Origin: Dasypus novemcinctus
Lineage: Eukaryota; Chordata; Mammalia; Cingulata; Dasypodidae
Direction of reading: 5' to 3'
DNA: 64,000 bases
Assembly: GCF_030445035.2 (NCBI RefSeq)
Contig: NC_080673.1
Span: forward strand, 159,460,216 to 159,524,215
Below the pieces are notes generated by a model. The model searched no databases. It was not told the DNA's origin and saw nothing but the letters and a program-made list of their open reading frames with translations. Below, one piece after another: positions 1-11,655 of the stretch (the first letter of the stretch is position 1; every line of letters begins with the position of its first letter). The translations under genes were made by a program, and so were the position numbers.

Positions 1-245
1 TGAAAATTATACTATTTAATTTCTGACTTTTACAAGGATTACAAGAGAAGAAGTACAAACTTTTTAATGTGCATAGATGATTACAAGACATGCAGGGTAC
101 CATAAAGTTGAAGTCACATTATCAAAGCCACTAAAGAGAAGAACACCATCCATTGCAATAATTTTGTTAACAAGAGTTTAAGAAAAAAATACAAAATATT
201 TCAAATTACTTCCCAGTGGAAATTTATAATTAGGATTTACTAGAA
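1..245. other. AT-rich DNA, nothing recognised
   Basis: No repeat family, exon-like frame or RNA gene could be recognised in this stretch up to the SINE fragment. Confidence 0.5.
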
Positions 246-352
246 AAAATTTTTTTAAAGATTTGTTTTTTATTTATTTCTCTCCCCTTCCCTGCCTGTC
301 CTAGTTATCTGCTCTTTGTGTCCATTCGTTGTGTGTTCTTCTGTGCCCACTT
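246..352 (-). mobile_element. DAS-type SINE fragment (tail half)
   Basis: The plus strand shows the antisense tail of the armadillo SINE: T-run, AAAGATTTG, TTTATTTATTTCTCTCCCC, then a diverged body. The tRNA-like head with the Pol III boxes is missing. It is more diverged than the copies near 12, 19 and 40 kb, so it is an older or badly decayed copy. Confidence 0.65.
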
Positions 353-360
353 GATATAAA

Positions 361-776
361 CAGTTGGACTGGTAACCTTTATTACAATAAAAAAGGGGAA
401 GGTTGTTCAGCTCTAGATCTGTGGAGAAATTCTCTATGATGTATGATTTAAAAACCCTGTATGTAGTGTGCAACATTATCTTATTCAAAATACAGCTATT
501 TCCACAATATCAACAGCATCAGGCATTTTGTGTGAAGTAGAAGAAAAGAATGACAAATACAGGGGCTGGACATTGGACTCCATTGTAACTTCTAGTCTCA
601 GACTGCTATTCTGGAATTATAGATAATTATCTCGAAATAGTTCATTGAAAATATGGACTTTTTTTTGTTGAGTTTGGAAATTTAATTTCTTATAGTAAAA
701 ACATACAAATTTTCTTGTAAATAGATAGTATTTTGATGCTTACCTTCCAGGTATTATATTGACTTTTAATGTTTAA
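361..776. other. Unassigned AT-rich DNA before the L1
   Basis: No recognisable gene or repeat. It ends at the first bases of the L1 5' UTR. Confidence 0.45.
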
Positions 777-1035
777 TATTAGAGAACCAGCAAGATGGCA
801 GCGGAGTAAGGTGCTCCTAGAGTCAGCTCTTGCTACAAAGCAGTTAGCAAACACCCAGAGCTCTCTGGCGCTAGCTAAACACCTGTTTGGGGACTCCAAG
901 AGGCCAGAAGAGCATCCTGCAAAATCCTTGAAGGAGTGGAAGGAGGAGACTGCCCATCTGCAGAGAAGATTCATAAGTAGAGTTTTCCACACCACAGAGG
1001 CCTGTGCTCATCTTCCACTGGAGAAACAAGCCACC

Positions 1036-1830
1036 TAAGGGCTGTTCTGTGGCTGGAATTGAAAGATCTTCTTCCCCAAAACAGCAGAACAAGAGATGAT
1101 TTGGCACCAACTTCAGCTACTGATGAGTAAATTCAGTGGGCTACAGTATAATCCTGAGAACAGCTAAAGTTTGAGCCTACCCAAGTCAGAAAGAGACTGG
1201 GAGCCACTATCTTAACTCCACGCCTGGGGAAGCAGGGTGGACTGAAAATCCAGTGTTGGTGGGGACAAGCTTGCTTCCATCCAGATCAGATTGCAGATCT
1301 AGTCTAGGCCCCAGTGCCACCTCCAGCAGGGAGGAAGCTGCGGGGATCTGCACCAGCTGCTCTGGAAAACTACCGACCAAGCAAGCTGCGGAGGCTGGTT
1401 GTTATCCTACTCTGGTGGCACAAGCTGCCCCAGGAGCTATTCTGTGGCTAGAATTGGAAACTCCATTTCCCAGAAACAGGGGAGGAGGGGACGGTTGGCT
1501 GTCTATTTTGGCTACTGATTGGTAGACTTGGCTGACTAAGATATAACCCTGGGAACGGCTGGGATGTGAACCAGCCCAAGTCAGAAAGATGCCAGTAGCT
1601 GCTATTTTGACTCTGCCCCCAGCCTGAGGGGAAGCCGAGCTGACTGAAACTCTCAGTGTCAGCAGGAAACAGTTTCTTTCATGCAGATCAACCTGCAGGC
1701 CTAACTAGGCTTCAGACCCACCTCTGGTGGGGAGTAGGCTGAGGAGCCCTGCACCAGCCTATAGAGGTAAATGTAGGTAACTTTGGCAGGCATAGACTGA
1801 AAATCAGAAGTCTACCTGGGCAACTGTAGT
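1036..1830 (+). repeat. Two tandem L1 5' UTR monomers of about 395 bp
   Basis: GCTGTTCTGTGGCTGGAATTG at 1041 recurs as GCTATTCTGTGGCTAGAATTG at 1436. The downstream landmarks recur in order: GAAC(A/G)GCT, CCAAGTCAGAAAGA, the GACTGAAA(A/C)T block, CAGATCA and CACCTC near 1320 and 1720. The spacing is about 395 bp. Tandem 5' UTR monomers are known from rodent L1 promoters, where each unit adds promoter activity. The shared landmarks begin a little before 1036, so the true first unit may start near 1026. Promoter function here is inferred. Confidence 0.65.
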
Positions 1831-2079
1831 CATCTTTGGCCCACACTGCATAGATGCTGCCCATATCTGCAGCTCCACCCTGGCCCTAGGCAGGGGAGGA
1901 AGGGGCATGAAGATTCATCAGTCTCTCTGGGCAACTATAGTCTAGACCTGTGCTTGGATTATTCCACACAGCTGTGACTCTGTTTCTACCCTTGGCAAAG
2001 GAGAAAATTGGCAGAAGATTCATTGGCCCCTGGTGCAATGAGGGCAGCTTGAACCTCCACAGCTTACAGGAGCAACTAC

Positions 2080-3119
2080 ATGCTTGTCTCCTACTGCACA
2101 ACCACCAAGAGAGAAAGGTTAGGAAGCCTTAAACTAAAGAGAAAAACTGCACACAGTAAAAACACCCTCGTAAGCCAGATGCAAAGACACCAACAAAAAA
2201 TTACAATCCACACTGAAAAACAGGAATCTACGGCCCAGCTAAAGGAACAATATAAGCCTCCAGATGACATAAAGGAATTGAGACAACAAATCATAGATGT
2301 TCAATGAGATAGCTTAAGAGATTAAGGATATTAAGAAGACATTGGATGAGAACAAAGAAGAATTCGAAAGCATACACAGAAAAATAGGAGATCTTATGGG
2401 AATGAAAGGTGCAATCAATGAAATTAAAAAAACATTGGGATCATATAATAGCAGATTTGAGGAGGCAGAAGAAAGGGTTGGTGAGCTTGAAGAAATGGCC
2501 TTTGAAAATGAACATACAAAAGAACAGATGAAGAAAAGAATGGAAAAAATTGAACAAGGTCTCAGGGAGATAAATGACAACAAAAGGTGTGTAAAAATAT
2601 GTGTCATGGGCGTGCCAGAGGGAGAGGAGAAGGGAAAAGGGGCAGAAGGAATATTTGAAGAAATAATGGTAGAAAATTTCTTAACCCTATTGAAGGACAC
2701 AGATATTCTTGTCCAAGAAGCACAATGTGCTCCCATCCAAAAAATCCAAATAGACAAAGTCCAAGACACCTACTCATCAGAATGTCAAAGGCCAAAGACA
2801 GAGAGATAATTCTGAGAGCAGCAAGAGAAAAGCAATGCATAACATATAAGGGATATCCAATAAGATTAAGTGTTGATTTCTCACCAGAAACCATGGAGGC
2901 AAGAGGACAGTGGTCTTATATATTTAAGATACTACAGGAGAAAAATTTCCAGTCAAGAATCTGGCATCCAGCAAGACTGTCTTTCAAAAATGAGGGTGAA
3001 ATTAGAATATTCACAGATAAACAGAAACTGAGAGAATTTCTAAACAAGAGACCAGATTTTCAGCAAATACTAAAGGGTGTGCTAGTGCCTGCAAAGAAAA
3101 GACAGGAGAGAAAGGCCTG
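2080..3119 (+). pseudogene. L1 ORF1 (broken RNA-binding ORF1p)
   Basis: Three reading frames are needed to follow ORF1. An N-terminal piece (2080-2307) ends in a stop. A second frame (2342-2809) holds a charged coiled coil, ending near EINDNKRC, then the start of the RRM with ICVMGVPEGEE and GIFEEIMVENF. A third frame (from 2725) holds the rest of the RRM and the C-terminal domain, with ILRAAREK, YPIRLSVDFSPETMEARGQW, EKNFQSRIWHPARLSF and FLNKRPDFQQIL. These match the mammalian L1 ORF1p order of coiled coil, RRM and CTD. In an intact element the protein trimerises on L1 RNA and acts as a nucleic-acid chaperone. There is at least one frame change between 2307 and 2342 and another between about 2725 and 2809. 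Confidence 0.85.
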
Positions 3120-3179
3120 AAATGAAGATTACATCAAAAAGTAACTAAAAGTGTCAAAAGAGTGGTGAAAATAAAATAT

Positions 3180-3880
3180 GACAGATAAAACTCAAATAGT
3201 CAGGAATAAACTTAACCAGTGATGTAAAGCACTTGTATTCAGAAAACTGCAACTCAATGTTAAAAGAAATAAAAAAACCCTAAATAACTGGAAGAATATT
3301 CCATACTCATGGATTGGAAGTCTAAATATCATTAAGATGTCAATTCTACTCCAATTGATATACAGATTTAATGTAATCCCAATAAAAATTCCACCAGCGT
3401 TAAAGAAAAAATTGAAAGCACAATCAATAAATTTATTTGGAAAGGCAAGGAGTCTTGAATAGCTAGAAATATCATAAAAAGGAAAAGTGAGCCCTCATCT
3501 CCAGATTTTAAATCACAATGCCTACCTATAGTGGTAAAAACAGCATGGTACTGGCCTAAAGACAGATACATTAGACCAAAGGAACCAAATTTGTGGTTCA
3601 GAAACAGACCCTCACAGGTATGGTCAAGTGATTTTTGACTAGTCTGTCAAACTCACACATCTCAGACAGAACAATCCATTCAACAAATAGTGCTGAAAGA
3701 ATTGGATATCCATAGCTGAAAGAAGGAAAGAGGACCTTTATCTCACATCTTATCCAAAAATTAAGTCAAAATGGATCAAATATCTAAAAATAAAAACAAG
3801 AACCATAAAACTTCTAGAAGAAATTATTGGAAATTATCTTCAAGACCTGGTGATTGGTGGTGGATTCTTAAAGAAGATAA
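3180..3880 (+). pseudogene. L1 ORF2 C-terminal remnant
   Basis: This matches the end of L1 ORF2 at nucleotide level: GGAAGAATATTCCATACTCA, CAATTCTACTCCAATTGATA, AAAACAGCATGGTACTGGC, CAACAAATAGTGCTGAAAG and ACCATAAAACTTCTAGAAG occur in L1 order. It corresponds to the region after the reverse transcriptase active site, so no catalytic residues remain. Frames are broken by stops. The join to the preceding ORF1 tail marks the internal loss described for the whole element. Confidence 0.75.
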
Positions 3881-4189
3881 GAAGAGGACTGAGTGAACTA
3901 CTGATGTTTAATGTATGTAGAAGTTTTAATTAGCTTTACTGTAAAAGTGTAGAAATGTACAGAGTGGATGGTAACACACAGTGAGTAACAGCTTGTTTAT
4001 AAATGGGAATGTGACTGAAAATGGTAGTCTAATTACATAAATGCCAATTGACAGAGTGCTAGAAACTAATCTAGGAAGTGGATAGCACAGTAAACCAAGA
4101 GGTGGATGAGGATTGTGGTTGATGGTACAGATGCAAGAGTGTCCTTTGTTAGCTGGAGCTAAAGTATATCACTCCTGCAGGGTGTTGGG

Positions 4190-5037
4190 AATGTGGAGAA
4201 GCATGGGAAAAATACAGCTGGAGTGCCCTATGGATTGTGGTTAGTAGTAATAATATAATATTCTCGCATCTATGCAAAAGATGTACTGTGTTGATATTGA
4301 GGCAGTATGGAAAATGTGGGCCAAATGTACACTGTGGACATGGTAATAATCAGATGATATTATTTTATCTGTAGCAAATGATATACCACATTGTGGTATA
4401 TTGATGGAGGGGTGTTGTTTGGGAATTCTGTACTTGTGCATGATTGTTTTATAAGTTTACAACTTCTGTCATAAAAACATATTTAGAAATTCTGTCAAAA
4501 ATATATTCAAAAAATAAAAAATATTTAAAAAATAAAAAAAAATATTTAAAAAATAATAATGGGGTGGATTCAGGGAAAAACACACCAAATGTAAATAAGG
4601 ACTATGATTAGTAGTAAGATTTTGACAATATTTTTTCATAATTTGTAACAAACATCTCATGACAATGCAAGGTGTTGGTGGAGTATTGATGTATGGGACC
4701 CCTGTCTGATGTTATGCATGTTTGCTTTGTAAGTTCACAACTTTTTACTATACACTTGTTTATGTATGTTCATATATAAATGATATAAATATACTAATAA
4801 TAGGATTGGTTGGGTGAAAATACTTTGTTTAGTAGTAATATTTTGACAATTCCCTTTAATCATTAAAAAGGTTTAACAGCAATGCAAGTTATTTGTGATA
4901 GGGTGAGTTATGAGAGTCCTGTATGATGATACATGTGTTTGTTTTGTAAGTTCACAACTGTTATTACACACTTATTGTTTATGTGTGTTTTTGTATGAGT
5001 GATATACTTCAATAAATTTTTAAAAATTAAAAAAAAG
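4190..5037 (+). repeat. Three serial 3' UTR modules of about 240 bp with A-rich spacer
   Basis: Related blocks lie at about 4190-4460, 4561-4800 and 4801-5037. Each runs through (G/A)TTAGTAGTAA, a GACAAT or similar block, AACA near the middle, a G-rich block ending in a CTGTA(C/T) or CTGT(C/A)TGATG motif, then TTTGTAAGTTCACAACT or a variant. Between the first and second lies a 90-bp A-rich tract (4470-4560), which looks like an internal poly(A) tail. Only the last copy has a clean AATAAA followed by an A tail. Confidence 0.6.
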
Positions 5038-5444
5038 GAATCATGGTAATTTAGAGGCTATGTCCATATGATACCAATATTACTAATTTAAAATTGGGTA
5101 ATTGAGCTATAAGAAGACAAAACTGGACAAGTCCTTGGCTTTTCTATATTTTTACATTAACTCCATTGGGTATTTCAGCATTAACTCATTATTAGTGTGG
5201 TTATATCTAAAATTTTCTGAAGGGTAGAGGTAAAGAGTATGCTTATTTCATCGAAACAGCAGAGGGAGGGTCATTTATTTGTACAATGCCACCATAGAAT
5301 TAATTGACAATAATGGGGGATGAAACCTATGAAACGAAAAGTTTTATAAGCAAATGTTTTTCTTTTTAAGTGTTATCAAGTCTCTAGGTTATATGTTCCA
5401 CATTAAAAGTTAATTTGTATATTATGACAAAAAATGAATTCCAG

Positions 5445-5515
5445 ATACCTGCACAGTGCCTGGTACCTGATATGTGTTCAAAAAGTAATTGTTGAATGAA
5501 TGAAGGAAGGAATAA
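5445..5515 (+). repeat. MIR 3' end
   Basis: GCACAGTGCCTGGTACCTGA, then TGTTGAATGAATGAA, matches the conserved 3' end of MIR, an ancient tRNA-derived SINE mobilised by L2. Confidence 0.65.
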
Positions 5516-5559
5516 ACCTATAATGGGACATTTGATAAACAGTAAGGGGGATATCACTA

Positions 5560-5695
5560 ATCTGTTTTCAATAATTACCTTATTTAATCCTCATAATAAG
5601 CTAGCAAGCTGAATATTATCTGTTATATATGAGAAAATTAAAGCAAAAATAAAATGACTACTTCACCCATGTAGTAAGACTATCTTTACAGTATA
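5560..5695 (+). repeat. MIR/L2-like fragment
   Basis: TTTAATCCTCATAATAAGC, TATTATCTGTTATATATGAG and GTAGTAAGA match the MIR/L2 block that usually reads TTATCTCCATTTTACAGATGAG up to the AGCTAGTAAG motif. It is strongly diverged. Confidence 0.5.
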
Positions 5696-5699
5696 TATG

Positions 5700-6974
5700 A
5701 ATTTATGTACTTACATGTGTATGTATGTATTATTGTGTATATATCGATTGATATCTATCATCTATCTAATCTATGTAATCCATCTATATTTTCTTACATT
5801 CCTACATACCTGTGCATCATGCTTAACACCGAATCTGAACGTTAGTAGATGCTATATAGATATAAATTTCTTTCCCTTTTCCTCTCACTAATATTCTTAT
5901 ATTTACCATGCAAAGAAATAAAATCAAATGAATTAACATTTAGCCTTCTAGAAAACTGTAAGATGATTTAAACAATAAAAATTTAGATCGATAGATAGAT
6001 ACAGATAAATGATAGAGAGAAAGCAAGAGACAATGATATTTTTTATTTGACTAGCTTCTTTACCCAATAATTTAGGGAGAAAATGTTTGCATTTCAAAGA
6101 TTATGGCCAGGATATTTATTTGGTCAAAACTTTATTCATTTCAATGAAAAACATGAAATTTCCTTATATTCCCCCAAAATTGCAATGTAATATATATATT
6201 TTTTCATTACTTGAATTTGTGTCTAGGGATGTGGAAAGGCCAAGAGCCTAAAACAAAGTCTGTGACTCAGAGAGCTAAGGAAACATAAAAGTTAAAGTAA
6301 TGTATTCGTTTTGATTATACTAACCTTTTCCCAAAGACTGAATAAAATTTCCTCTGGAAAGGAATGATGGTTCATATGCTTTAGATTGTTGAGAAAATGA
6401 GGTCAGTACAAAACTATGGTTAAATGCATTCATAAAACTGATCACTTAAAATTCAGCATACTTGGAGAGGCAGTTTTCAAGTCATATGGGAGTTTTTTCT
6501 TTTAAAACATAGGCATCTCAATATTGTCCATTTAGGGATATTTTGTGAAGCATATTGAAATATCTCATATAACATTAGGTATTTTTAACTTGATAAATAA
6601 TTTAATTAATACAGTGTGATTTCTGTTATTGTAAATAGATTTTTAAGTCAAGTTTTAATAAATACTGACCCCTCAAAAATGCATTTAGAGCCCAATTCAT
6701 CTTTGATTTTCCAATGATTAAAATATTTCAGATTTTTCAGGAGAAGCAAATCCATTTGATAAATTCAAGTGTGCTGCTCAAATTGATTTTGAGCTGTTTA
6801 CTATTATAACACTTGCCAGGAAGTAAAAAAAATTTTCTAATATAATCCTTGAGATATTTCTGCAGTATTAATTTAAATAATAGTTCATTACTTTTACCAC
6901 TCTATGAGCAAATGTTTTCAGTTTAAATTGAGATATTATTTCACATGCCTTTGTCATTAAGGCTATTCACATAT
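5700..6974. other. Unassigned AT-rich DNA
   Basis: Apart from short impure GATA/TATC runs near 5740-5790 and 5985-6015 there is no recognisable gene or repeat. Confidence 0.45.
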
Positions 6975-7079
6975 ATTCAGTTCTCCTCCTTCCAAGGTTT
7001 GTGTGGCCCTGAGACTTGCTATGGCTAATGAAATGTGCTTTTCTTCCCTCTGGCTGGAAACTTTTAAAATCCAGTGCAT

Positions 7080-7440
7080 GGTTAACCATATTTTGTTCTG
7101 AGGTAAGGAAATCATCCTGGATTATATGAGTGGGTCCTAAACCTAATGACAAGTGTCCTTGTAAGAGTCAAACAGAGGATAAGACACGAAAAGGAGAAGG
7201 CAATGTGAAGATGGAGACAGAGATTAGAGTGATGTAGTCATAAGCCCAGGAGTGCAGTGGCAGCCACCAAGAACTAGAAAAGGCAAGTAACAGACTTTTC
7301 CCTAAAGTCCCCTGGAAGAAGCATCCCCCTAAGAGATTTCTGACATCTGGTCTTCAGAACTATGAGAAAATATATTTCTGTTGCTTTAAGCCACCAAGTT
7401 TGTGGTAATTTGTTACAGCAACCCTAGGAAACTAATACAA
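7080..7440 (+). mobile_element. MLT1 (ERVL-MaLR) LTR fossil
   Basis: The order of motifs is that of an MLT1 LTR in sense orientation: GGATTATATGAGTGGGTCCTA, TGTCCTTGTAAGAG, ATGGAGACAGAGATTAGAGTG, CTTCAGAACTATGAGAAAAT, TTTAAGCCACCAAGTTTGTGG and AACTAATACAA. It is an ancient, decayed placental-age element with no internal region. A further old repeat may lie just upstream (6975-7079) but I could not name it. Confidence 0.75.
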
Positions 7441-7940
7441 TACCTATTGCCCAGTTCCTATGTTTGTTACTACAGTATAAACTAGTTTCTTATGACTAGT
7501 ATTTTCCACTATTATTTGAAAAAAAATACTATTTGTGTATGTAAAAGGTATTTTGGGATATTTTAGAAACATAAATAAACCTACAGATTAAAATGATTTT
7601 GGTAGTTTTATCTAAAAAAAATACCAGCAAAACAACAAACAAACAAATAGATGGTGCACTGCATTGTATTCCCAGTAATAAGTAATATTGTGAGTTATGA
7701 CTATGTTAACTAACATCTAGCCTTCAGGACAATTTTGGTATCAAAGCATAAAACCCAATTTATCAGTGATCTGCTTCCTATAGTATAAAGATGACCAAAT
7801 GAGATGTGTTTGCCACTATTGATCACATAAAACTCCATGAAAATCATGTGTGCATAAGGCCATAAAATTATTGACAGATCAGTGCTGATATAGGATATAT
7901 GGTGTGTTTTGTCATATCACACCTTTCTGTTCAACACATG

Positions 7941-8506
7941 TGTAGCAGTTTGATATGGTTATGAATTCCAAAACTAGATATTGGATTATGGTTGTAATCT
8001 GATCTACACCTGGGCATGTTTATTATGATTAGGGCTTCAATTGGGACATGTCATTAGGGCATTTGAGTCCCTACCCACCAAGGGGTGGGGACACACAGAT
8101 AAAAGGCATGGCTAAGAACAGAATTGAGGGCTTTTAGTGTTGGAGTTCTGATGTTGGAATTTGATGCTAGTCTTCAGCTGGAACCCTGGGGAGAAAGACA
8201 GAGATGTTTGCCTGATAGACTATAGCTGACCTTGTGGAGAGAGGCAAAGCCTAGAGAGCCTCATAGTCTACAGCTGACCTTGTGGAGAAAGCAGAGGAGC
8301 TGAGCCCAGAGGAATCCAGGGAGCCTGAACCCTTGCAGACGTTTGCAGCCATATTGCTCCAACACGTGAAAATAGACTTTGGTGAGGGAAGTAACTTATG
8401 CTTTATGGCCTGGTATATGTAAGCTCCTACCCCAAATAAATACCCTTTGTAAAAATCAACCTGTTTCTGGTGTTTTGCATCAGTACTCCTTTGGCTGACT
8501 AATGCA
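7941..8506 (+). mobile_element. Solo LTR, lineage-specific ERVL-MaLR type
   Basis: The block starts TGTAGCAGTTTGATATGG and ends GGCTGACTAATGCA, with TG...CA ends. It is flanked by ACATG and GCATG, a 5-bp target duplication matching 4 of 5. A polyadenylation signal lies in CCAAATAAATACCC near 8435. A short internal repeat, CTA(T/C)AGCTGACCTTGTGGAGA, occurs near 8220 and 8269. The 3' half is shared with the LTR at 17384-18003. There is no internal region, so it is a solo LTR left by recombination. Its moderate divergence suggests an age within xenarthran history. Confidence 0.75.
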
Positions 8507-8511
8507 GCATG

Positions 8512-11215
8512 TGCACTGAGTGACTGGCAGATGCCAAGCGTTATGATCACATAAAGCTCTTACTTGCCTAGAAATTCCCATTTTGGCAACCATACACTGA
8601 CTTTCTGGATTCAGAAAAGAGTCCTCTTTATCAATTTTATATGTTCTGAATGTTGTTTTGCATATAGAAAGGACAGAATGAAGCAGCTAAACCTGAGTGA
8701 ATTTTCACCAAATTTCACCTTATAAATTTTCCTATGATGAAAGTCACCATTTACATCCATGTGATTCCCAAGTTTCAGCAAATTTCTGCCACATTTTCTC
8801 TTGTCACCATTTTAATTTTGATTTTTATTATTTTAAATATATGTATATTATCTCACATCACTAACTGGTCTTCTGTAGCCAATCTCTCTTCTGCGTATTT
8901 GAACATTAAATCACTGGAGTAATTCTGCCTTAAATTTGTAAACACAAAACACACAACAAAACAAAACTAACACAATGTCAGGAGTCAGTGCTCCTATCAC
9001 TAGCCATATCCAAACATTTATGAACCAAATATCCCTATTTCACAAAACTGAGCAGTTGCTGACAGGTATTTTAGCAAATATTTCTCTTCCCAAATTCAGG
9101 TTAAGTTCCAAATTAATCAATCTATTACCTCACTGAACTCATAAAGACCTTTTGTTTCCTAAAGCTCATATGGTACTTATCCACTGCATAATTTAATAAA
9201 TTCCTTTGTTTTGTGCACATGTTCTCCTGTAACTAAATTATAAACTCGTTAAGAGTAAAAATGTTTTGTATTCTCCCCTCATATCTTTGGCATTTCATGG
9301 ATATTTATCAAATTGATTATAAAAATTTAGCTTTTAGGAAAAAGAATATTAAAACTATCACATTAGAAAGGATTTATATAAAATTACCCTTATTAGTAAT
9401 AAACAGAATTACTAAATGAAAATATTCTGAGATTTTAAAAACACACAAATATTTTTTATTCTGTAATGTGAATAAACTTTCAGTGGCCTCTTATATCCCT
9501 TTATGGGGAAACCAATTAAATAAGAGAGTCTCTCCTCTCCAATTAAAGCCTTCAGCTTTTAGCTTTCAAAAATGATTGCATAAGCAAAGTGACTTCCATT
9601 TTGGTGCAATAATATTATTTCATGATGGAGGAGGAAAAAGAGTATCAAAATATCTTTTAGAAGAGCAATATGGGAGGGAGGGATATTGTCTGCTTTTGAC
9701 AGATTAAGTGACAAAGATAAAGTGCTGAAAGATGCATTTGTTAGACAACAAACTAAGCCTCCTTGCTTAATAAAAACAATGGATGATGTGGTTGTAAACT
9801 TACACACAACAATATACATTGAAAAGACATGGAGAATTCATAAAATTTTAGAAACATAAACACAATTTCAAGCTAAATTTTTGCCAGTTGATGTCTAGTT
9901 AAAATCACACATTGCCTTTCCCACTCTTTTGTGCAGAACTGAGAGCAGGAAAAGTTAGAACTAAGAATTATAAAGTCCCAGAAAGTTAGTCTAACCACTC
10001 TCTGAGAATCTGGGTAGGTTGTATGAAGAGGAAAGAGAATTGGGTCAGTTTACAGGCAAACTATCCCCATGATTATATCTAGAAATTAAAAGGTGAGTTC
10101 TAGAAATAAGCATACATTTCCTTTTCCCCATACATCTCCTTTAAAAAATAATAATTTCAGGTTAATATATATAAAAGTTTTGGTACTATGAAGACAGACC
10201 TTAGGAAGTCTAAATGTTTGAGATATGAAAAAAATCATTTTTTACATATTTAGAATAAATACTTATTCTAAAATAAGTATTTCATTTTAGAATAAAATCA
10301 GATACTTAGAATTAAATCAAACACATTAGTAAATGTTTTCAGAAAGGAATTATCTCCCTTTTTTGGTTACCAACCAAATTCATCTCTCTGAGCTCCTCTC
10401 TTGATGATTATCTTGATGATTAATGAACTAAATACACCCATGCCCAGTACACAGATCATAAACTTCATCCATGTGAGAGTGTGTTCAATCACAAAGCTTT
10501 TACACTAAGAGTTCCTAATAAAGAAAAAAGAAAAGAGAGTTCCTCTAATAGAATGAAACTATCTGTTGCCCCTGCCTTACTTTATCACACCAAATTAAAT
10601 TTTCATACTGTGCAGTTCTCCCTTTCTGCTCCCCTTCCTCCACTCTCACACCCTTCCCAAAACTCCTGAACTTATATTGCCTTGTCTTATTGTTCAACTA
10701 CAAATGTTCTTTCCTGCAAGTCTTGAAATTATCAAGTCTTGCTATAAAAGACAAATAAAACTGCAAAATGATTGTTCAAATAGCACTGTTCACTGTGTTT
10801 TAACAACACTATCTTTGCTTTCTTTTAAAGAAGAAAAAGAGCAATGTATTGTTATGAAAGATTTCCATATTTACCATCTTCACAACTTTTCTTCCTCAAA
10901 GGAAATAAGATATAATGGTAGCAACAGCAACAAAATTGATGCATATACTGATAATATGTGATTTTCCAAACGGAATGTGGTTTCAAATCCTCTTCGTTTG
11001 CCATAAAAACACAAAGATAATCAGATCCACAGAGAATAAGGGAATAATACCGAGAGAAATTTCTTGACATTTCCATGTTTACAAATGGTAATATAGAGAG
11101 TTAACAGCATATGCCAAATGCTGTTGTAGTGGAGAGGAAAGGTTGAGGAAACCCTTGAACCACAAAGTTTTTGCTCATATGACACAAAATATTTGTATTT
11201 TGATTTTATTCTTTC
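8512..11215. other. Unassigned AT-rich DNA
   Basis: No gene, RNA or repeat family recognised. It contains a small perfect palindrome (10257-10282, 11-bp arms around CTAA) of low significance. Confidence 0.4.
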
Positions 11216-11217
11216 AT

Positions 11218-11306
11218 TGTTTCTCTGGCTCTCTGTCTCGCTGTTTGTCTGTCTGCCTCTGGCTCTCTCTCTGACTCTCCCTGTCTCTCCTTTTCTCTTT
11301 GCTTTT
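11218..11306. repeat. Pyrimidine-rich CT tract
   Basis: Imperfect CTCT/CTGTCT low-complexity sequence, without a clean repeat unit. Confidence 0.7.
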
Positions 11307-11655
11307 TGTAGACAAGGTCCTTGATGGGAAATTTTGCATTTTTTAAAATAGAGATTAAGTTTTCAGAAATGGGATATACCTATGTGTGTAACAATTTTTT
11401 ATAATTTAAAAAATATTAATATTTATATATTTTTAAAAATATATTTTGGTGTATTGTCTGTATTTATCTTCAAATCGTATCTTAGTTCCCAGCCTAAACA
11501 TTATATAATTTCTATAAATTACCTTTCAAAGATCAATTCCAGACATTGGTCTCATCTTAGTGGTTCCCAGTCTCTTGATTACCATTTTCATGTTACCTTA
11601 CTTTGCTCTGCGTGCCTCTTCTTCCTTAGCTTTAGAGTATTCTCTTTAATATATT
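11307..11655. other. Unassigned AT-rich DNA
   Basis: Nothing recognised. It ends at the insertion site of the next SINE. Confidence 0.4.

Larger units (their letters stand above)
777..5037 (+). mobile_element. LINE-1, HAL1-like: 5' UTR, ORF1, only the end of ORF2, serial 3' UTR
   Basis: The element opens with AGAACCAGCAAGATGGCAGC, the usual L1 5' end type. It has a roughly 1.3-kb 5' UTR, then ORF1. Shortly after the ORF1 stop (3119) the sequence passes straight into the part of ORF2 just before its C-terminus (about 3180-3870). The endonuclease domain and most of the reverse transcriptase domain are absent, about 2.5 kb by comparison with a normal L1. A long 3' UTR follows and ends in an A-rich tail with AATAAA near 5010. 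This resembles HAL1 (half-L1) elements, which keep ORF1 and depend on L1 for reverse transcription. A private deletion of a normal L1 is the alternative. I found no convincing target-site duplication. The copy cannot encode a full ORF1 protein. Confidence 0.8.

Noticed and set aside
10257-10282. Small palindrome with 11-bp arms
   Set aside because: Very AT-rich and short, so expected by chance in this composition.
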